In this document: positions 24,172 to 31,671 of the stretch, piece by piece
Layout of the letters: each line of letters opens with the position of its first letter
Numbering within the stretch: position 1 is the stretch's first letter
Source of the DNA: UM-FILTER-42-14 sp964586055
GTDB lineage: Bacteria > Patescibacteriota > Microgenomatia > UBA1400 > PJMF01
Reading direction: 5' to 3'
Length of the DNA: 48,280 nt
NCBI GenBank assembly: GCA_964586055.1
Contig: CAZPFX010000006.1
Span: 1-48,280 of the forward strand
Notes under the pieces: model-generated
Database searches by the model: none
What the model was told of the DNA's origin: nothing
What the model saw: only the letters and a program-made list of their open reading frames with translations
Position numbers and translations under genes: made by a program

Positions 24172-24849
24172 TTATCCCGCACTGATCGAACTAGATTTCT
24201 CGTGATTCATCATTTCTTGAACTTGGCTGGTCTTTTCATAGCCACTGCCTTCAATTCGGCCACCCTGCTTCTTTTTCTTCTTTTTGCTCTTTTGTGCTGA
24301 GGCGTTAGCCCAGGTTCTAGCACTTCGAATTTTCTGTCTTAAAAGCATGATGAAGGCTCGAAGTTGGGCAAAAAAGTTCTTAAAGTAAGCGCCTCTTTCT
24401 CCAACGTCTACGACCTCGGTCATGAGGGTGATCTCCACATCTTTTTGAAAGGCGCCAATATCTTTAGCAAGAAGTCTGAGTTCTTTTCGAATTTCATCGA
24501 TGTCTTTTGCGACTTGTTCTGCTCTGGCGTCAAAAATGTCTTTGGCGTCGACTGGATTAACCTGATCATGGAGTTTTCGTCTGAGCGCTTCTCTCTTTTC
24601 TTTTTGAGCAGCTAGCTCTTGTTGCTCTTTGAGCATTTCGGGACTTGGTTGGGAGTTTGCTGTTCTGCGATCGCCTGGAAAGGCTCCGCCTGTTCTGGCT
24701 AGGGCTTCACTGAGAGTTTCTCCTGGAGTTTGCTGGGGTTTAGAGCCGTAAGCAGTTTTTTCAGTTTCTGCGAGCGCGCGAGCAAACGGATTAGCTTGGG
24801 CGCTTCCGTGAGAACCGGGCAATGGTTGTTTTTGTGTTCCTGTTTGCAT
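24172..24849 (-). CDS. Unknown coiled-coil protein with conserved-looking core
   Basis: A 225-residue soluble protein. Residues 1-65 are disordered and rich in Gln, Pro, Gly and Ser (NPFARALAETEKTAYG, GGAFPGDRR); 70-150 are predicted long helices with alternating charge (EQVAKDIDEIRKELRLLAKD); 150-185 have an aromatic FKNFFAQLRAFIMLLRQKI segment; the tail is polylysine (KSKKKKKKQGG). It resembles a family of unknown function seen in candidate-phyla genomes (possibly DUF5660; not verified). It is driven by a perfect-consensus promoter, suggesting abundance, and its leader holds a palindrome. Function unknown. Confidence 0.75.
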   Translation of the reverse strand: MQTGTQKQPLPGSHGSAQANPFARALAETEKTAYGSKPQQTPGETLSEALARTGGAFPGDRRTANSQPSPEMLKEQQELAAQKEKREALRRKLHDQVNPVDAKDIFDARAEQVAKDIDEIRKELRLLAKDIGAFQKDVEITLMTEVVDVGERGAYFKNFFAQLRAFIMLLRQKIRSARTWANASAQKSKKKKKKQGGRIEGSGYEKTSQVQEMMNHEKSSSISAG

Positions 24850-24856
24850 TTTAGGT

Positions 24857-24871
24857 CGTATCTAAGATACG
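24857..24871. promoter_or_regulatory. 15-bp palindrome in the leader of the coiled-coil gene
   Basis: CGTATCT-A-AGATACG is a perfect inverted repeat with 7-bp arms, lying between the predicted transcription start and the ATG at 24849. It could bind a dimeric regulator or form a small RNA hairpin covering the initiation region. Confidence 0.5.
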
Positions 24872-24886
24872 CACTTTAGTTTGCAG

Positions 24887-24915
24887 ATTATAGGCTTGTT
24901 TCTGTCTGGTGTCAA
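24887..24915 (-). promoter_or_regulatory. Perfect-consensus promoter
   Basis: TTGACA (24910-24915), exactly 17 bp, TATAAT (24887-24892). Both hexamers are perfect, the only such case I saw in the window. Confidence 0.85.
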
Positions 24916-24932
24916 TCGCTTCTAGTGTACCA

Positions 24933-25853
24933 CTAAAGTGAAAGAAGATGTTCGTGAACGCGCTCGTTGAAAAGGGATTGATGCACAACTGAGCGATACT
25001 CTGGATTATTTCTCTCTTTTTTGACAAATTCCTTGTCTTCTAGGGTGTCTAGCTTGGCGTCAATGTCCTTGTCTTCAATGGTAATTTTTGCTTCTTGAGC
25101 AATGGCGTCGGTAATGAGGACAGATTGGAGTTTGGTGACAGCGCGAACTGTAACTTGTTGGGAAAAATCCTCTTCGGTTTGACCGCTGCGTTTAAGATAT
25201 TCTGCGATAGAAAGCTTCATACCTTGAAGTTGTCGCTCCATTTCTCTGATGTCTGCCTCGATTTCCCTTTTAACTAGAAGCTCTGGAACCTGAGGTCTGA
25301 ACTCAGCTGCGAGATCAGAATAGATGTGTTGCAGGATGTGAGTTTTTTCTGCTTCTTCATCTTTTTTTGCAGGTTCTTTTTTATCTTTTGATTTTTCAGC
25401 CTTTTTATTTTGTTCAGCGATTTCTGCCTTAGCTTTTTTAATAGTTTTTTTAACGACCTCAGCATATTTAGGGAGTTTTAATTCTGGTTTTTCAGCGATG
25501 TGTGCTTCTATTTCCCAGTCACCGACTTTTTCGATTTTTACTGGGCGAAACTCTGGGTTTGTGAGGGGCTTGTGTTTGCCTTTTGTGACTGCTTCGGTAT
25601 AAAGCTCTGGCAAGAGTTCTTGCAAGGCTTCCTGGGCCACTTGCTCGAAATCTAGATGCTGCTCTGCTACATTAGCAGGAACTTTTCCAGCTCGAAATCC
25701 TGGGAGTTTGAGTTTTTTCTTGAGTTTGTTAACCGCCAATGAAGAGGCTGCAGCAGCATCTTTAGCTGGAATTGTGATTTTTAAAATTGTATTGCCAACA
25801 ATAATGTCAGGCTGTTTCTTTTCAGTTTTTTTGGTGTTTTTTTGATTTGTCAT
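24933..25853 (-). CDS. tig: Trigger factor lacking the PPIase domain
   Basis: A ribosome-bound chaperone, 306 residues against about 430-450 normally. The N-terminal ribosome-binding domain is present with LPGFRAGKVPANV (about 50-62). Where the FKBP-type PPIase domain should follow, there is a Lys/Glu-rich linker (about 140-165, KKAEKSKDKKEPAKKDEE) leading straight into the C-terminal helical chaperone arms (PELLVKREIEADIREMERQL onward). The ATG at 25853 is preferred over 25862, which lies inside the TATAAT box. The message would be leaderless. Confidence 0.93.
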   Translation of the reverse strand: MTNQKNTKKTEKKQPDIIVGNTILKITIPAKDAAAASSLAVNKLKKKLKLPGFRAGKVPANVAEQHLDFEQVAQEALQELLPELYTEAVTKGKHKPLTNPEFRPVKIEKVGDWEIEAHIAEKPELKLPKYAEVVKKTIKKAKAEIAEQNKKAEKSKDKKEPAKKDEEAEKTHILQHIYSDLAAEFRPQVPELLVKREIEADIREMERQLQGMKLSIAEYLKRSGQTEEDFSQQVTVRAVTKLQSVLITDAIAQEAKITIEDKDIDAKLDTLEDKEFVKKERNNPEYRSVVHQSLFNERVHEHLLSL

Positions 25854-25860
25854 GGGCGGC

Positions 25861-25866
25861 ATTATA
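25861..25866 (-). promoter_or_regulatory. -10 box for tig
   Basis: TATAAT seven bases before the ATG at 25853, with GCCGCCC between and no ribosome binding site; predicts a leaderless message. Confidence 0.5.
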
Positions 25867-25884
25867 CCGTGACCTACTCAAGTA

Positions 25885-25893
25885 TGGTATAAG
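25885..25893 (+). promoter_or_regulatory. Extended -10 for the DUF62-like gene
   Basis: TGG-TATAAG, giving a leader of about 20 nt that includes the AAAGGAG ribosome binding site. Divergent from the tig promoter 20 bp away. Confidence 0.55.
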
Positions 25894-25920
25894 TGATTGG
25901 TTATTTGATAAAGGAGCTCT

Positions 25921-26751
25921 ATGAGTATGGAAAATAAGTCGACAACGCTGCTACATGTAATCTGCGATTACGTGGCCGGCGGCATGGAATTTGGGGAGAT
26001 CACCAATCGTCTTCAGTTTCACCTGAGTGCTCCTCACGCTGTTCGAATTCATCCCACCGAAGTTCCCTCTCTAGATACAATGGCTATTGGTTTTGTTACG
26101 GCTCAGTATGCATATGCGCCAAACACTGGTCGCATGTTCATTTATGGAAATGCCGCTCCTAGAAGAGATAGTAACAAGGCGATGAAAAGCAACATTGACC
26201 ATGGGATTAAATATGCTCGTCTAAACAATGGTGTGGAGATCGTTAACGTCTGGTCAGAATTTGCGTTTGGATTTGTTAAAAAAGATATTGTTGAGTTTCG
26301 CGATATTGACTGCCCCAACAGTGGCTCCCAATTTAGGTCTCGTGATTTCTTCCCAGAGAAAGTTGCTGAGCTAGTAAATGGCAACAGGTCTTCATTGGGC
26401 AAAGAACTTGATATTTCAGAGATCCCCGAGATTCCTTCTAATTTAATTGCTTGGACAGATGGTTTTGGCAATATTAAGACAACCATGCGCAAAACCGATC
26501 TAGAGAAGATGAAGCTTAAGCCCGGCGATAAAGTTCAGGTGATTCTGAATGGCGTCAGTATGCTCGGAGTGATTTCTACCGGCGGCTTTACGGTCGATCG
26601 AGGTGTTCTGGCTGTAAACGCTGGTTCAAGTGGCTACGAAAATCCTTTTGTCGAATTATTCTTGCGAGTTCATCACATGAGTGAAAAAACCGCGGCGGTC
26701 AGATTCGATTATCCAGAGGGCGGTTCGGAATTTAAGATCAAGCCACTCTAA
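25921..26751 (+). CDS. DUF62-like protein (SAM hydrolase/halogenase superfamily)
   Basis: A 276-residue protein. The N-terminal half (VICDYVAGGMEFGEI and YGNAAPRRDSN) and QFRSRDFFPEKVAELVNG resemble the DUF62 trimeric core in which SAM is hydrolysed or halogenated; the C-terminal half with IAWTDGFGNIKTTM and LKPGDKVQVILNG fits the DUF62 beta-barrel domain. The canonical N-terminal TDFG is not intact (ICDYVAGG), so catalysis is uncertain. AAAGGAG precedes the ATG. It stands alone between tig and tRNA-Cys. I rate the family assignment as moderate. Confidence 0.6.
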   Translation: MSMENKSTTLLHVICDYVAGGMEFGEITNRLQFHLSAPHAVRIHPTEVPSLDTMAIGFVTAQYAYAPNTGRMFIYGNAAPRRDSNKAMKSNIDHGIKYARLNNGVEIVNVWSEFAFGFVKKDIVEFRDIDCPNSGSQFRSRDFFPEKVAELVNGNRSSLGKELDISEIPEIPSNLIAWTDGFGNIKTTMRKTDLEKMKLKPGDKVQVILNGVSMLGVISTGGFTVDRGVLAVNAGSSGYENPFVELFLRVHHMSEKTAAVRFDYPEGGSEFKIKPL

Positions 26752-26770
26752 CTGAATCTGAAATTGACAG

Positions 26771-26776
26771 TATAAT
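26771..26776 (+). promoter_or_regulatory. -10 box for tRNA-Cys
   Basis: TATAAT 11 bases before the tRNA 5' end. The TTGACA seen at 26764-26769 is too close to be its -35. Confidence 0.45.
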
Positions 26777-26787
26777 AGAAGTATATC

Positions 26788-26865
26788 GGCGCGGTACCAG
26801 AGTGGTCTAATGGCGAGGACTGCAAATCCTTCGATTCGCGGGTTCAAATCCCGCCCGCGCCTCCA
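26788..26865 (+). tRNA. tRNA-Cys (anticodon GCA)
   Basis: Acceptor GGCGCGG pairs with CCGCGCC, short D-stem CCA/TGG, anticodon stem GAGGA/TCCTT with loop CTGCAAA, T-arm GCGGG-TTCAAAT-CCCGC, discriminator T and encoded CCA. U73 and anticodon GCA are the usual tRNA-Cys identity elements. The next gene starts five bases after CCA. Confidence 0.93.
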
Positions 26866-26869
26866 TACT

Positions 26870-27511
26870 ATGCAACAACTGATTAAGATCATTGCCCAAA
26901 TACAAAAATTTGTTTTGCAACATCGAGCACAAATTACGCTTTTATTTGTAATTGCTGAGTGGTCGATACTAGCATTAGTAGTCCTGGCAGTTCTTGTTTA
27001 TAAATCTGGCAATGGTCTCTCACTGATTTTTCTTGATGAAGCTGGTAAGAAGTTTGGGACTCTTGGATTTATTTTGTACGTGTTTACCTTACTGCCAAGT
27101 TTGATAAGAAGATTGAAGCTTACGACAATTCAACCAATTGGAACTACCCTGATGGTTTTCAGACGCCATCTGGGAATTCTGATGTTTCTGAGTATTTATA
27201 CACACCAATTTTTCACGACTACCTTGATCGCTTTAGTAATTGCCAAGTTTAACTTTGCTAACTTTGCTCCAAACTTACTTATCCACCATATAGTTGGCTA
27301 CATTGCCCTTGGAATATTATTCCCTCTTTGGCTGACTTCGAATGATTTTTCAGTTAAGAAAATGGGTAAGTGGTGGAAAGTCCTTCATCGTTTCACATAC
27401 CTTGCTATGTTTTTCATCATGATCCATGTAGCTCTGGTGGGAGAGCCACTTTATGCTATAACCTTGGGCATGATCGCTGTTCTTGAAATAATTGCTCGGT
27501 TTCGTAAATAA
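26870..27511 (+). CDS. Ferric-reductase-like transmembrane haem protein
   Basis: A 213-residue protein with about six hydrophobic helices and the paired-histidine pattern of the ferric reductase/YedZ (MsrQ) superfamily: RRHLGILMFL, YTHQFF, IHHIVGYIALG, KVLHRFTYLAMF and MIHVAL. These would coordinate b-type haems for transmembrane electron transfer. No FAD/NAD domain is present, so it needs a partner. The ATG at 26870 lies only four bases after tRNA-Cys CCA with no ribosome binding site; tRNA processing would leave a near-leaderless message. Its TAA overlaps the miaB ATG (TAATG). Confidence 0.82.
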   Translation: MQQLIKIIAQIQKFVLQHRAQITLLFVIAEWSILALVVLAVLVYKSGNGLSLIFLDEAGKKFGTLGFILYVFTLLPSLIRRLKLTTIQPIGTTLMVFRRHLGILMFLSIYTHQFFTTTLIALVIAKFNFANFAPNLLIHHIVGYIALGILFPLWLTSNDFSVKKMGKWWKVLHRFTYLAMFFIMIHVALVGEPLYAITLGMIAVLEIIARFRK

Positions 27512-28671
27512 TGCAGAAGCCAAAAACCTACTTTATCCACACATTCGGTTGTCAGTCCAACAAGTCTGATAGCGAGCGCATTGCGGGTGACTACCAAGCT
27601 CGTGGTTACACGGAGGCTGAATCTTGGCAGAGTTGCGACGAGCTAATCGTGAATACTTGCGCTATTCGTCAGAGGGCTGAAGATAGAGCGCGCGGTTTCA
27701 TGCATAACGTAGTGACTCACTTTAATGAGCTAGGCCTAAAGCGTCCCAAAATTATTCTCACTGGCTGCATGACTCATCATGGCAATACCAAGCTTTACGA
27801 GATGATGCCACAGGTCGATGAAATACTACCTATCAATGAAGTTGGCTTTAATAATGCTGCCATTCGCAAGGATAAAAAACACGCCTGGGTGCCGATTTCC
27901 ACTGGTTGTAACTCCTTTTGCACTTTTTGCATCGTTCCCTACTCCAGGGGTCGTGAACAATCGCGGTCATTTGACGAGATTATCAATGAGGTTAAAGATT
28001 TAGTTTCTCGTGGATTCACTGAGATTACCTTGTTGGGGATGAATGTGAATTCGTGGGGGTTAGAAAAGGTTGGAATTGGGTTTAGAAAGCTAATGATGGA
28101 AAGGGAAAGTTTTACTCGTTCCGATCTTCCGGATAATCAGTCGCAGTATCTTAAGCCAAAGGAGACTCCCCCATTCGTAAAGCTACTCCAGGCCATTTCG
28201 GCTTTTGAAGAGATAAAAATGATTAGATTTATGACCAGCAATCCCTGGGATTTTCATGACGAATTGATTGAAGAAATCGGTAGAAATAAGAAGATTGATC
28301 GCTACGTTCATCTGCCAGTTCAGTCTGGAAGTAATGACGTTCTGTATCGAATGAATCGAGGCTACACCCGCGAGCGATACATGGAAATTGTCAAAAAACT
28401 TCGAGCCGCAGACAGCGAAATTGTCATCGGAACAGATATCATTGTTGGCTTTCCAGGAGAGACAGAGGAAGAATTCCAGGAAACAGTTTTATTGGCCAAA
28501 GAGGTTTCTTGGCTAATTGGTTTCGTGGCCATGTATTCTCCCCGACCTGGAACAGCTAGCTGGCGAATTTATCCTGACGACATTCCTCATAAAGTGAAAA
28601 AACAGCGTTGGGATTTGCTTGATGAGTTGATCAATAAGAGAAACTTGTCAACCCGTCCTATCGTAGTCTAA
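27511..28671 (+). CDS. miaB: tRNA methylthiotransferase MiaB, without TRAM domain
   Basis: A 386-residue radical-SAM enzyme that adds the 2-methylthio group to i6A37 in tRNA. The UPF0004 domain has HTFGCQSNKSDSERI (C14) plus two more cysteines (NTCAIR and TGCMTHHG); the radical-SAM loop is GCNSFCTFCIVPYSRGRE. The protein ends just after the radical-SAM domain (NKRNLSTRPIVV), so the C-terminal TRAM RNA-binding domain of about 60 residues is missing compared with the usual 430-470. It overlaps miaA (TAATG), and the two act in sequence on the same base. Confidence 0.95.
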   Translation: MQKPKTYFIHTFGCQSNKSDSERIAGDYQARGYTEAESWQSCDELIVNTCAIRQRAEDRARGFMHNVVTHFNELGLKRPKIILTGCMTHHGNTKLYEMMPQVDEILPINEVGFNNAAIRKDKKHAWVPISTGCNSFCTFCIVPYSRGREQSRSFDEIINEVKDLVSRGFTEITLLGMNVNSWGLEKVGIGFRKLMMERESFTRSDLPDNQSQYLKPKETPPFVKLLQAISAFEEIKMIRFMTSNPWDFHDELIEEIGRNKKIDRYVHLPVQSGSNDVLYRMNRGYTRERYMEIVKKLRAADSEIVIGTDIIVGFPGETEEEFQETVLLAKEVSWLIGFVAMYSPRPGTASWRIYPDDIPHKVKKQRWDLLDELINKRNLSTRPIVV

Positions 28672-29630
28672 TGAAAAACAATAAGACAATCATTTCGATC
28701 GTTGGTGAAACGGCATCGGGGAAAACGGCCGCGGCATTCCAACTTGCCAATTACTTAATTGAAATAAATTCTTGCTCAGGCGTTGATATCATTTCTGCCG
28801 ATTCTCGCCAGGTTTATAAGGACATTGCAGTTCTCTCAGGTGCGGATATTCCCGAGGGTTTTAATCAGAAAACAGAGCAAGGCTTGTTGCCATTTCTCGA
28901 AAAAAGCTCGATCAGATTGCATGGAGTTGGCATTTTAGAAGCAAACGAAGAGTGGTCGCTGGGACAATTCCAAAGGTTTGCTCTAAAGCTGATTGATGAA
29001 GCTCTTGTCCAGAATAGAAAAGTAATTATTGTGGGTGGAACGGGTTTATATCACATGCAGTTATTTCAGACTGAATCTAGACTTAGAGTGCCGCCGAATA
29101 TTGAGTTAAGAGAAAAGGCGGAAAAAATGTCTCTTGAAGAATTGCAAAATTGGCTGTCCCAGCTTGACCCATCCAGAATTGCAAAAATGAACAATTCAGA
29201 TCTGCAAAATCCACGTAGGCTGGTTCGGGCCATTGAACAGGGCTTGGAAGCAGGTGATACTAAGCCGAGCGTTGAGTTGATAAATCCTAAGTACAGTCAC
29301 AAAATAATTGGAATTCGAAGTCAGACTTCAGAGCTAAAGCTTAAAATTGCTGAGCGCGTGAAAAATAGATTTGATGGTGGAGCGGTTCAGGAAGTTAAAA
29401 AATTACGTGATTTTCTCGAGCTTGCCTCTGGCATTAAAACAACATTGGGATTTAAAAATATTGAAAGTTTTCTAGATGGAGACATTAATGAAGATGAGTG
29501 CATAAAGAGTTGGGTAGTCAGTGAATTAAAATATGCGAAAAGACAAAGAACTTGGTGGAAGCCAATTTCCAATATTGAATGGGTTGATGACGTGAAGGCT
29601 CAAAATATGTATACTAGAGTGGTATGTTAA
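28671..29630 (+). CDS. miaA: tRNA dimethylallyltransferase MiaA
   Basis: A 319-residue enzyme that transfers the dimethylallyl group to A37 of tRNAs reading U-starting codons. P-loop SIVGETASGKTAAAFQLA (about 9-26), ISADSRQVYKDI, the GGTGLYHMQLF loop, and DLQNPRRLVRAIE and KYAKRQRTWWK near the C-terminus. Length is normal. The start overlaps miaB; the stop region overlaps the AI-2E transporter start by seven bases. Confidence 0.96.
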   Translation: MKNNKTIISIVGETASGKTAAAFQLANYLIEINSCSGVDIISADSRQVYKDIAVLSGADIPEGFNQKTEQGLLPFLEKSSIRLHGVGILEANEEWSLGQFQRFALKLIDEALVQNRKVIIVGGTGLYHMQLFQTESRLRVPPNIELREKAEKMSLEELQNWLSQLDPSRIAKMNNSDLQNPRRLVRAIEQGLEAGDTKPSVELINPKYSHKIIGIRSQTSELKLKIAERVKNRFDGGAVQEVKKLRDFLELASGIKTTLGFKNIESFLDGDINEDECIKSWVVSELKYAKRQRTWWKPISNIEWVDDVKAQNMYTRVVC

Positions 29631-30631
29631 GTCTTTTTTCCAAACGAACTGAAATAGCTGTGGCTCGAAGTACGGTTTTTTTCATCTTTGGTATTCTTCT
29701 AGGTTCATACTTCCTGTTTCAAATAAGATCCATCGTGATCTTGGTGTTTTTGGCCTTCATTATGATGGTGGCCTTGAATCCAGTTGCCCAAAAACTCCAG
29801 AAATATTTGAAGATGCCTCGAATGTTGAGTATCGTTTCGACATATATTTTGTTAATTACAATTCTTAGCTTGCTAATAGGTTTAGTTTTGCCTCCGCTTT
29901 TTATTCAGCTTTATGCTCTCTTGAAGACAATCGACATTCCCCTTTTACAAGAGTATGTTGCTCGACTGAATTTTAGTTTATCAGCTTCAGATATTTCTAA
30001 CATTGCCGATCAAGTTGGAAGCTCAGTCTTTACAGTGATGGGAGTAGTCCTTTCTACTTTTGCTGGAATATTTACAACTTTCACTCTTTTCGTTTTGTCA
30101 TTCTTCATGCTTATCGAAAGACCAGTTCTCCATAAAAAAATTGCTTGGTTTACGTCCGACAGAAAGCATTTTGAGGCTGCTGAGAAATTTTTGATCACAA
30201 TTGAGAATCAACTAGGTGGTTGGGTTCGCGGCCAGTTAGTCCTAATGCTAGTTATTGCCGTATTCACATACATTGGCTTCTTGTTAATTGGCATTCCATA
30301 CGCTTTGCCATTGGCGATTTTAGCTGGTTTCCTTGAAATATTGCCAAATATTGGTCCAACTATCGCTGCTGTTCCTGCGATAACGATTGCTTATATCAGC
30401 TCTGGTCCCGCTCTTGCCGTAGTTGCTCTGCTTTTTTCGATTCTTGTCCAGCAGCTTGAGAACAATGTTATTGTTCCAAAGGTAATGAGAGAAAATGCCA
30501 ATGTTAATCCGCTAATCTCAATAATCGCAATCTTAATTGGACTGCAGTTGGCGGGCGTAGTTGGTGCCTTGTTGGCCATCCCCCTCTACATTGTTATCAG
30601 AACGGTGTACGGATCATTCTTCAGAGCTTAA
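29624..30631 (+). CDS. AI-2E family transporter
   Basis: A 335-residue polytopic protein with about seven to eight membrane segments. The family pattern is seen: N-terminal paired helices, then IENQLGGWVRGQLVLMLVIA, ALPLAILAGFLEILPNIGPTIA, and QQLENNVIVPKVMRENANVNPLISI. The family includes AI-2 exporters and Na+/H+ antiporters; the substrate here cannot be told. It overlaps miaA and ends five bases before the TATAAT of rnpB, closing an operon that starts at tRNA-Cys. Confidence 0.92.
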   Translation: MLSLFSKRTEIAVARSTVFFIFGILLGSYFLFQIRSIVILVFLAFIMMVALNPVAQKLQKYLKMPRMLSIVSTYILLITILSLLIGLVLPPLFIQLYALLKTIDIPLLQEYVARLNFSLSASDISNIADQVGSSVFTVMGVVLSTFAGIFTTFTLFVLSFFMLIERPVLHKKIAWFTSDRKHFEAAEKFLITIENQLGGWVRGQLVLMLVIAVFTYIGFLLIGIPYALPLAILAGFLEILPNIGPTIAAVPAITIAYISSGPALAVVALLFSILVQQLENNVIVPKVMRENANVNPLISIIAILIGLQLAGVVGALLAIPLYIVIRTVYGSFFRA

Positions 30632-30632
30632 A

Positions 30633-30641
30633 TGCTATAAT
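30633..30641 (+). promoter_or_regulatory. Extended -10 for rnpB
   Basis: TGC-TATAAT ending eight bases before the RNA 5' end, immediately after the preceding stop codon. Confidence 0.65.
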
Positions 30642-30648
30642 TCACTTA

Positions 30649-30934
30649 GACTGTGCGACCGAGCGATGGCTCTGGTACGTTTACGTTCCAGAGAGGAAAG
30701 TCCGGACAGCAAAATGTAGGGTGCCTTGTGAAAACAGGGGAGTTGTCACTTGTGACAACGACAGTTAGAGCAACAGAGACGAGTCCCTCCTTTGGAGGGG
30801 GTGAAACGGGCAATCCTCCCCGCTGCAACCAACGACCTTCACCATAATGGACACATTTCCTTTTTCGGTGATAATGACATGGGCATAGATAGATCATCGT
30901 TTCAAACAGAATCCGGCTTATGAGTCGCACAGTC
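30649..30934 (+). ncRNA. rnpB: RNase P RNA (compact)
   Basis: The catalytic RNA of tRNA 5' maturation. P1 pairs GACTGTGCGAC (30649-30659) with GTCGCACAGTC (30924-30934) perfectly. CR-I is GAGGAAAGTCCGGACAGC, the central core has ACAGAGACGAG and GGTGAAACGG, and CR-V is ACAGAATCCGGCTTATG. At 286 nt it is shorter than typical bacterial forms (about 350-400), so one or more peripheral helices must be missing or reduced. It has its own promoter. Confidence 0.93.
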
Positions 30935-30946
30935 TATATAAATCCG

Positions 30947-30973
30947 AACCACAATTTTTGTTCATTTGTGGTT
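30947..30973 (+). repeat. Inverted repeat AACCACAA/TTGTGGTT
   Basis: A perfect 8-bp inverted repeat with an 11-base T-rich loop, just after rnpB and touching the TATAAT of the next gene. There is no trailing T-run, so it could be a weak terminator of rnpB, a processing stem or an operator. Confidence 0.45.
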
Positions 30974-30978
30974 ATAAT
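30973..30978 (+). promoter_or_regulatory. -10 box for the TM-helix protein
   Basis: TATAAT 19 bases before the ATG, leaving a short leader with a strong AAGGAGG ribosome binding site. Confidence 0.5.
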
Positions 30979-30997
30979 GCAAATATAAGGAGGTCTT

Positions 30998-31669
30998 ATG
31001 TACAACACATTAAGCCAATTTTTCAGCCAATCTGTTTCCGATATCGCCATTTTCTTACCAAGACTTGCTGCAGCGATTCTTATTTTTCTAGTAGGTATAG
31101 CTTTAGCAGGTGCTCTTCGAAAGCTCGTTGTTAAGCTTCTTGATAAACTAAGATTTTCCGCCGTTTTGAAGAACACTCCAGTCGAGCATTTTGTTCAGAA
31201 CGCAGAGCTCGCTCAACGAGTCGAGGATGTTTTGGGAAGTATTTTATATTGGTTAGTTATGTTGGTAGTGGCTCAAACATCTGTAAGCGTCATGGGCTTA
31301 GCTTCTCTCTCAGTTCTTTTAGAAAGAATTCTTGGTTATCTCCCACAGGTGTTTTCAGCTGTCCTAGTACTCTTTATAGGTATTCTAATTTCTGGATTGG
31401 TTGAGAGTCTGGTTAAAGGTGCCCTCAGAAGTCTTGACGCCAAGAGCGCCAGAGCTTTGGGTAAAGTGGCCAGCTACTCTGTAGTAACAATTGTAGTTCT
31501 CATTGCTCTTTCAGAACTTGGAATTGCACAAGAATTTATTTTCATCTTGTTTGTTGGATTTGTTTCAACGCTCTCACTTGGCTTCGGCTTAGCTCTTGGT
31601 CTAGGCGGCAAAGACTTGGTTGGCAAACTTTTAAAAAGCTGGCACGCTGATATTACGAGCAAAAAATAA
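30998..31669 (+). CDS. TM-helix repeat (small-channel-like) membrane protein
   Basis: A 223-residue protein with about five hydrophobic segments and two copies of a similar unit, LPRLAAAILIFLVGIALAG (about 22-40) and LPQVFSAVLVLFIGILISG (about 114-132), each followed by an amphipathic basic helix. This is the conserved TM-helix repeat found near the pore of some mechanosensitive channel-like proteins. The end GFGLALGLGGKDLVGKLLKSW resembles the MscS pore helix. No MscS cytoplasmic domain is present. It has the best ribosome binding site in the window. Confidence 0.8.
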   Translation: MYNTLSQFFSQSVSDIAIFLPRLAAAILIFLVGIALAGALRKLVVKLLDKLRFSAVLKNTPVEHFVQNAELAQRVEDVLGSILYWLVMLVVAQTSVSVMGLASLSVLLERILGYLPQVFSAVLVLFIGILISGLVESLVKGALRSLDAKSARALGKVASYSVVTIVVLIALSELGIAQEFIFILFVGFVSTLSLGFGLALGLGGKDLVGKLLKSWHADITSKK

Positions 31670-31671
31670 GC

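Noticed and set aside
26764..26776. TTGACA next to TATAAT before tRNA-Cys as a full promoter.
   Set aside because: The hexamers are one base apart, so they cannot form a -35/-10 pair.
30947..30973. Inverted repeat after rnpB as a standard terminator.
   Set aside because: It has no trailing T-run; the Ts are in the loop and the next promoter abuts it, so it was listed only as a repeat.
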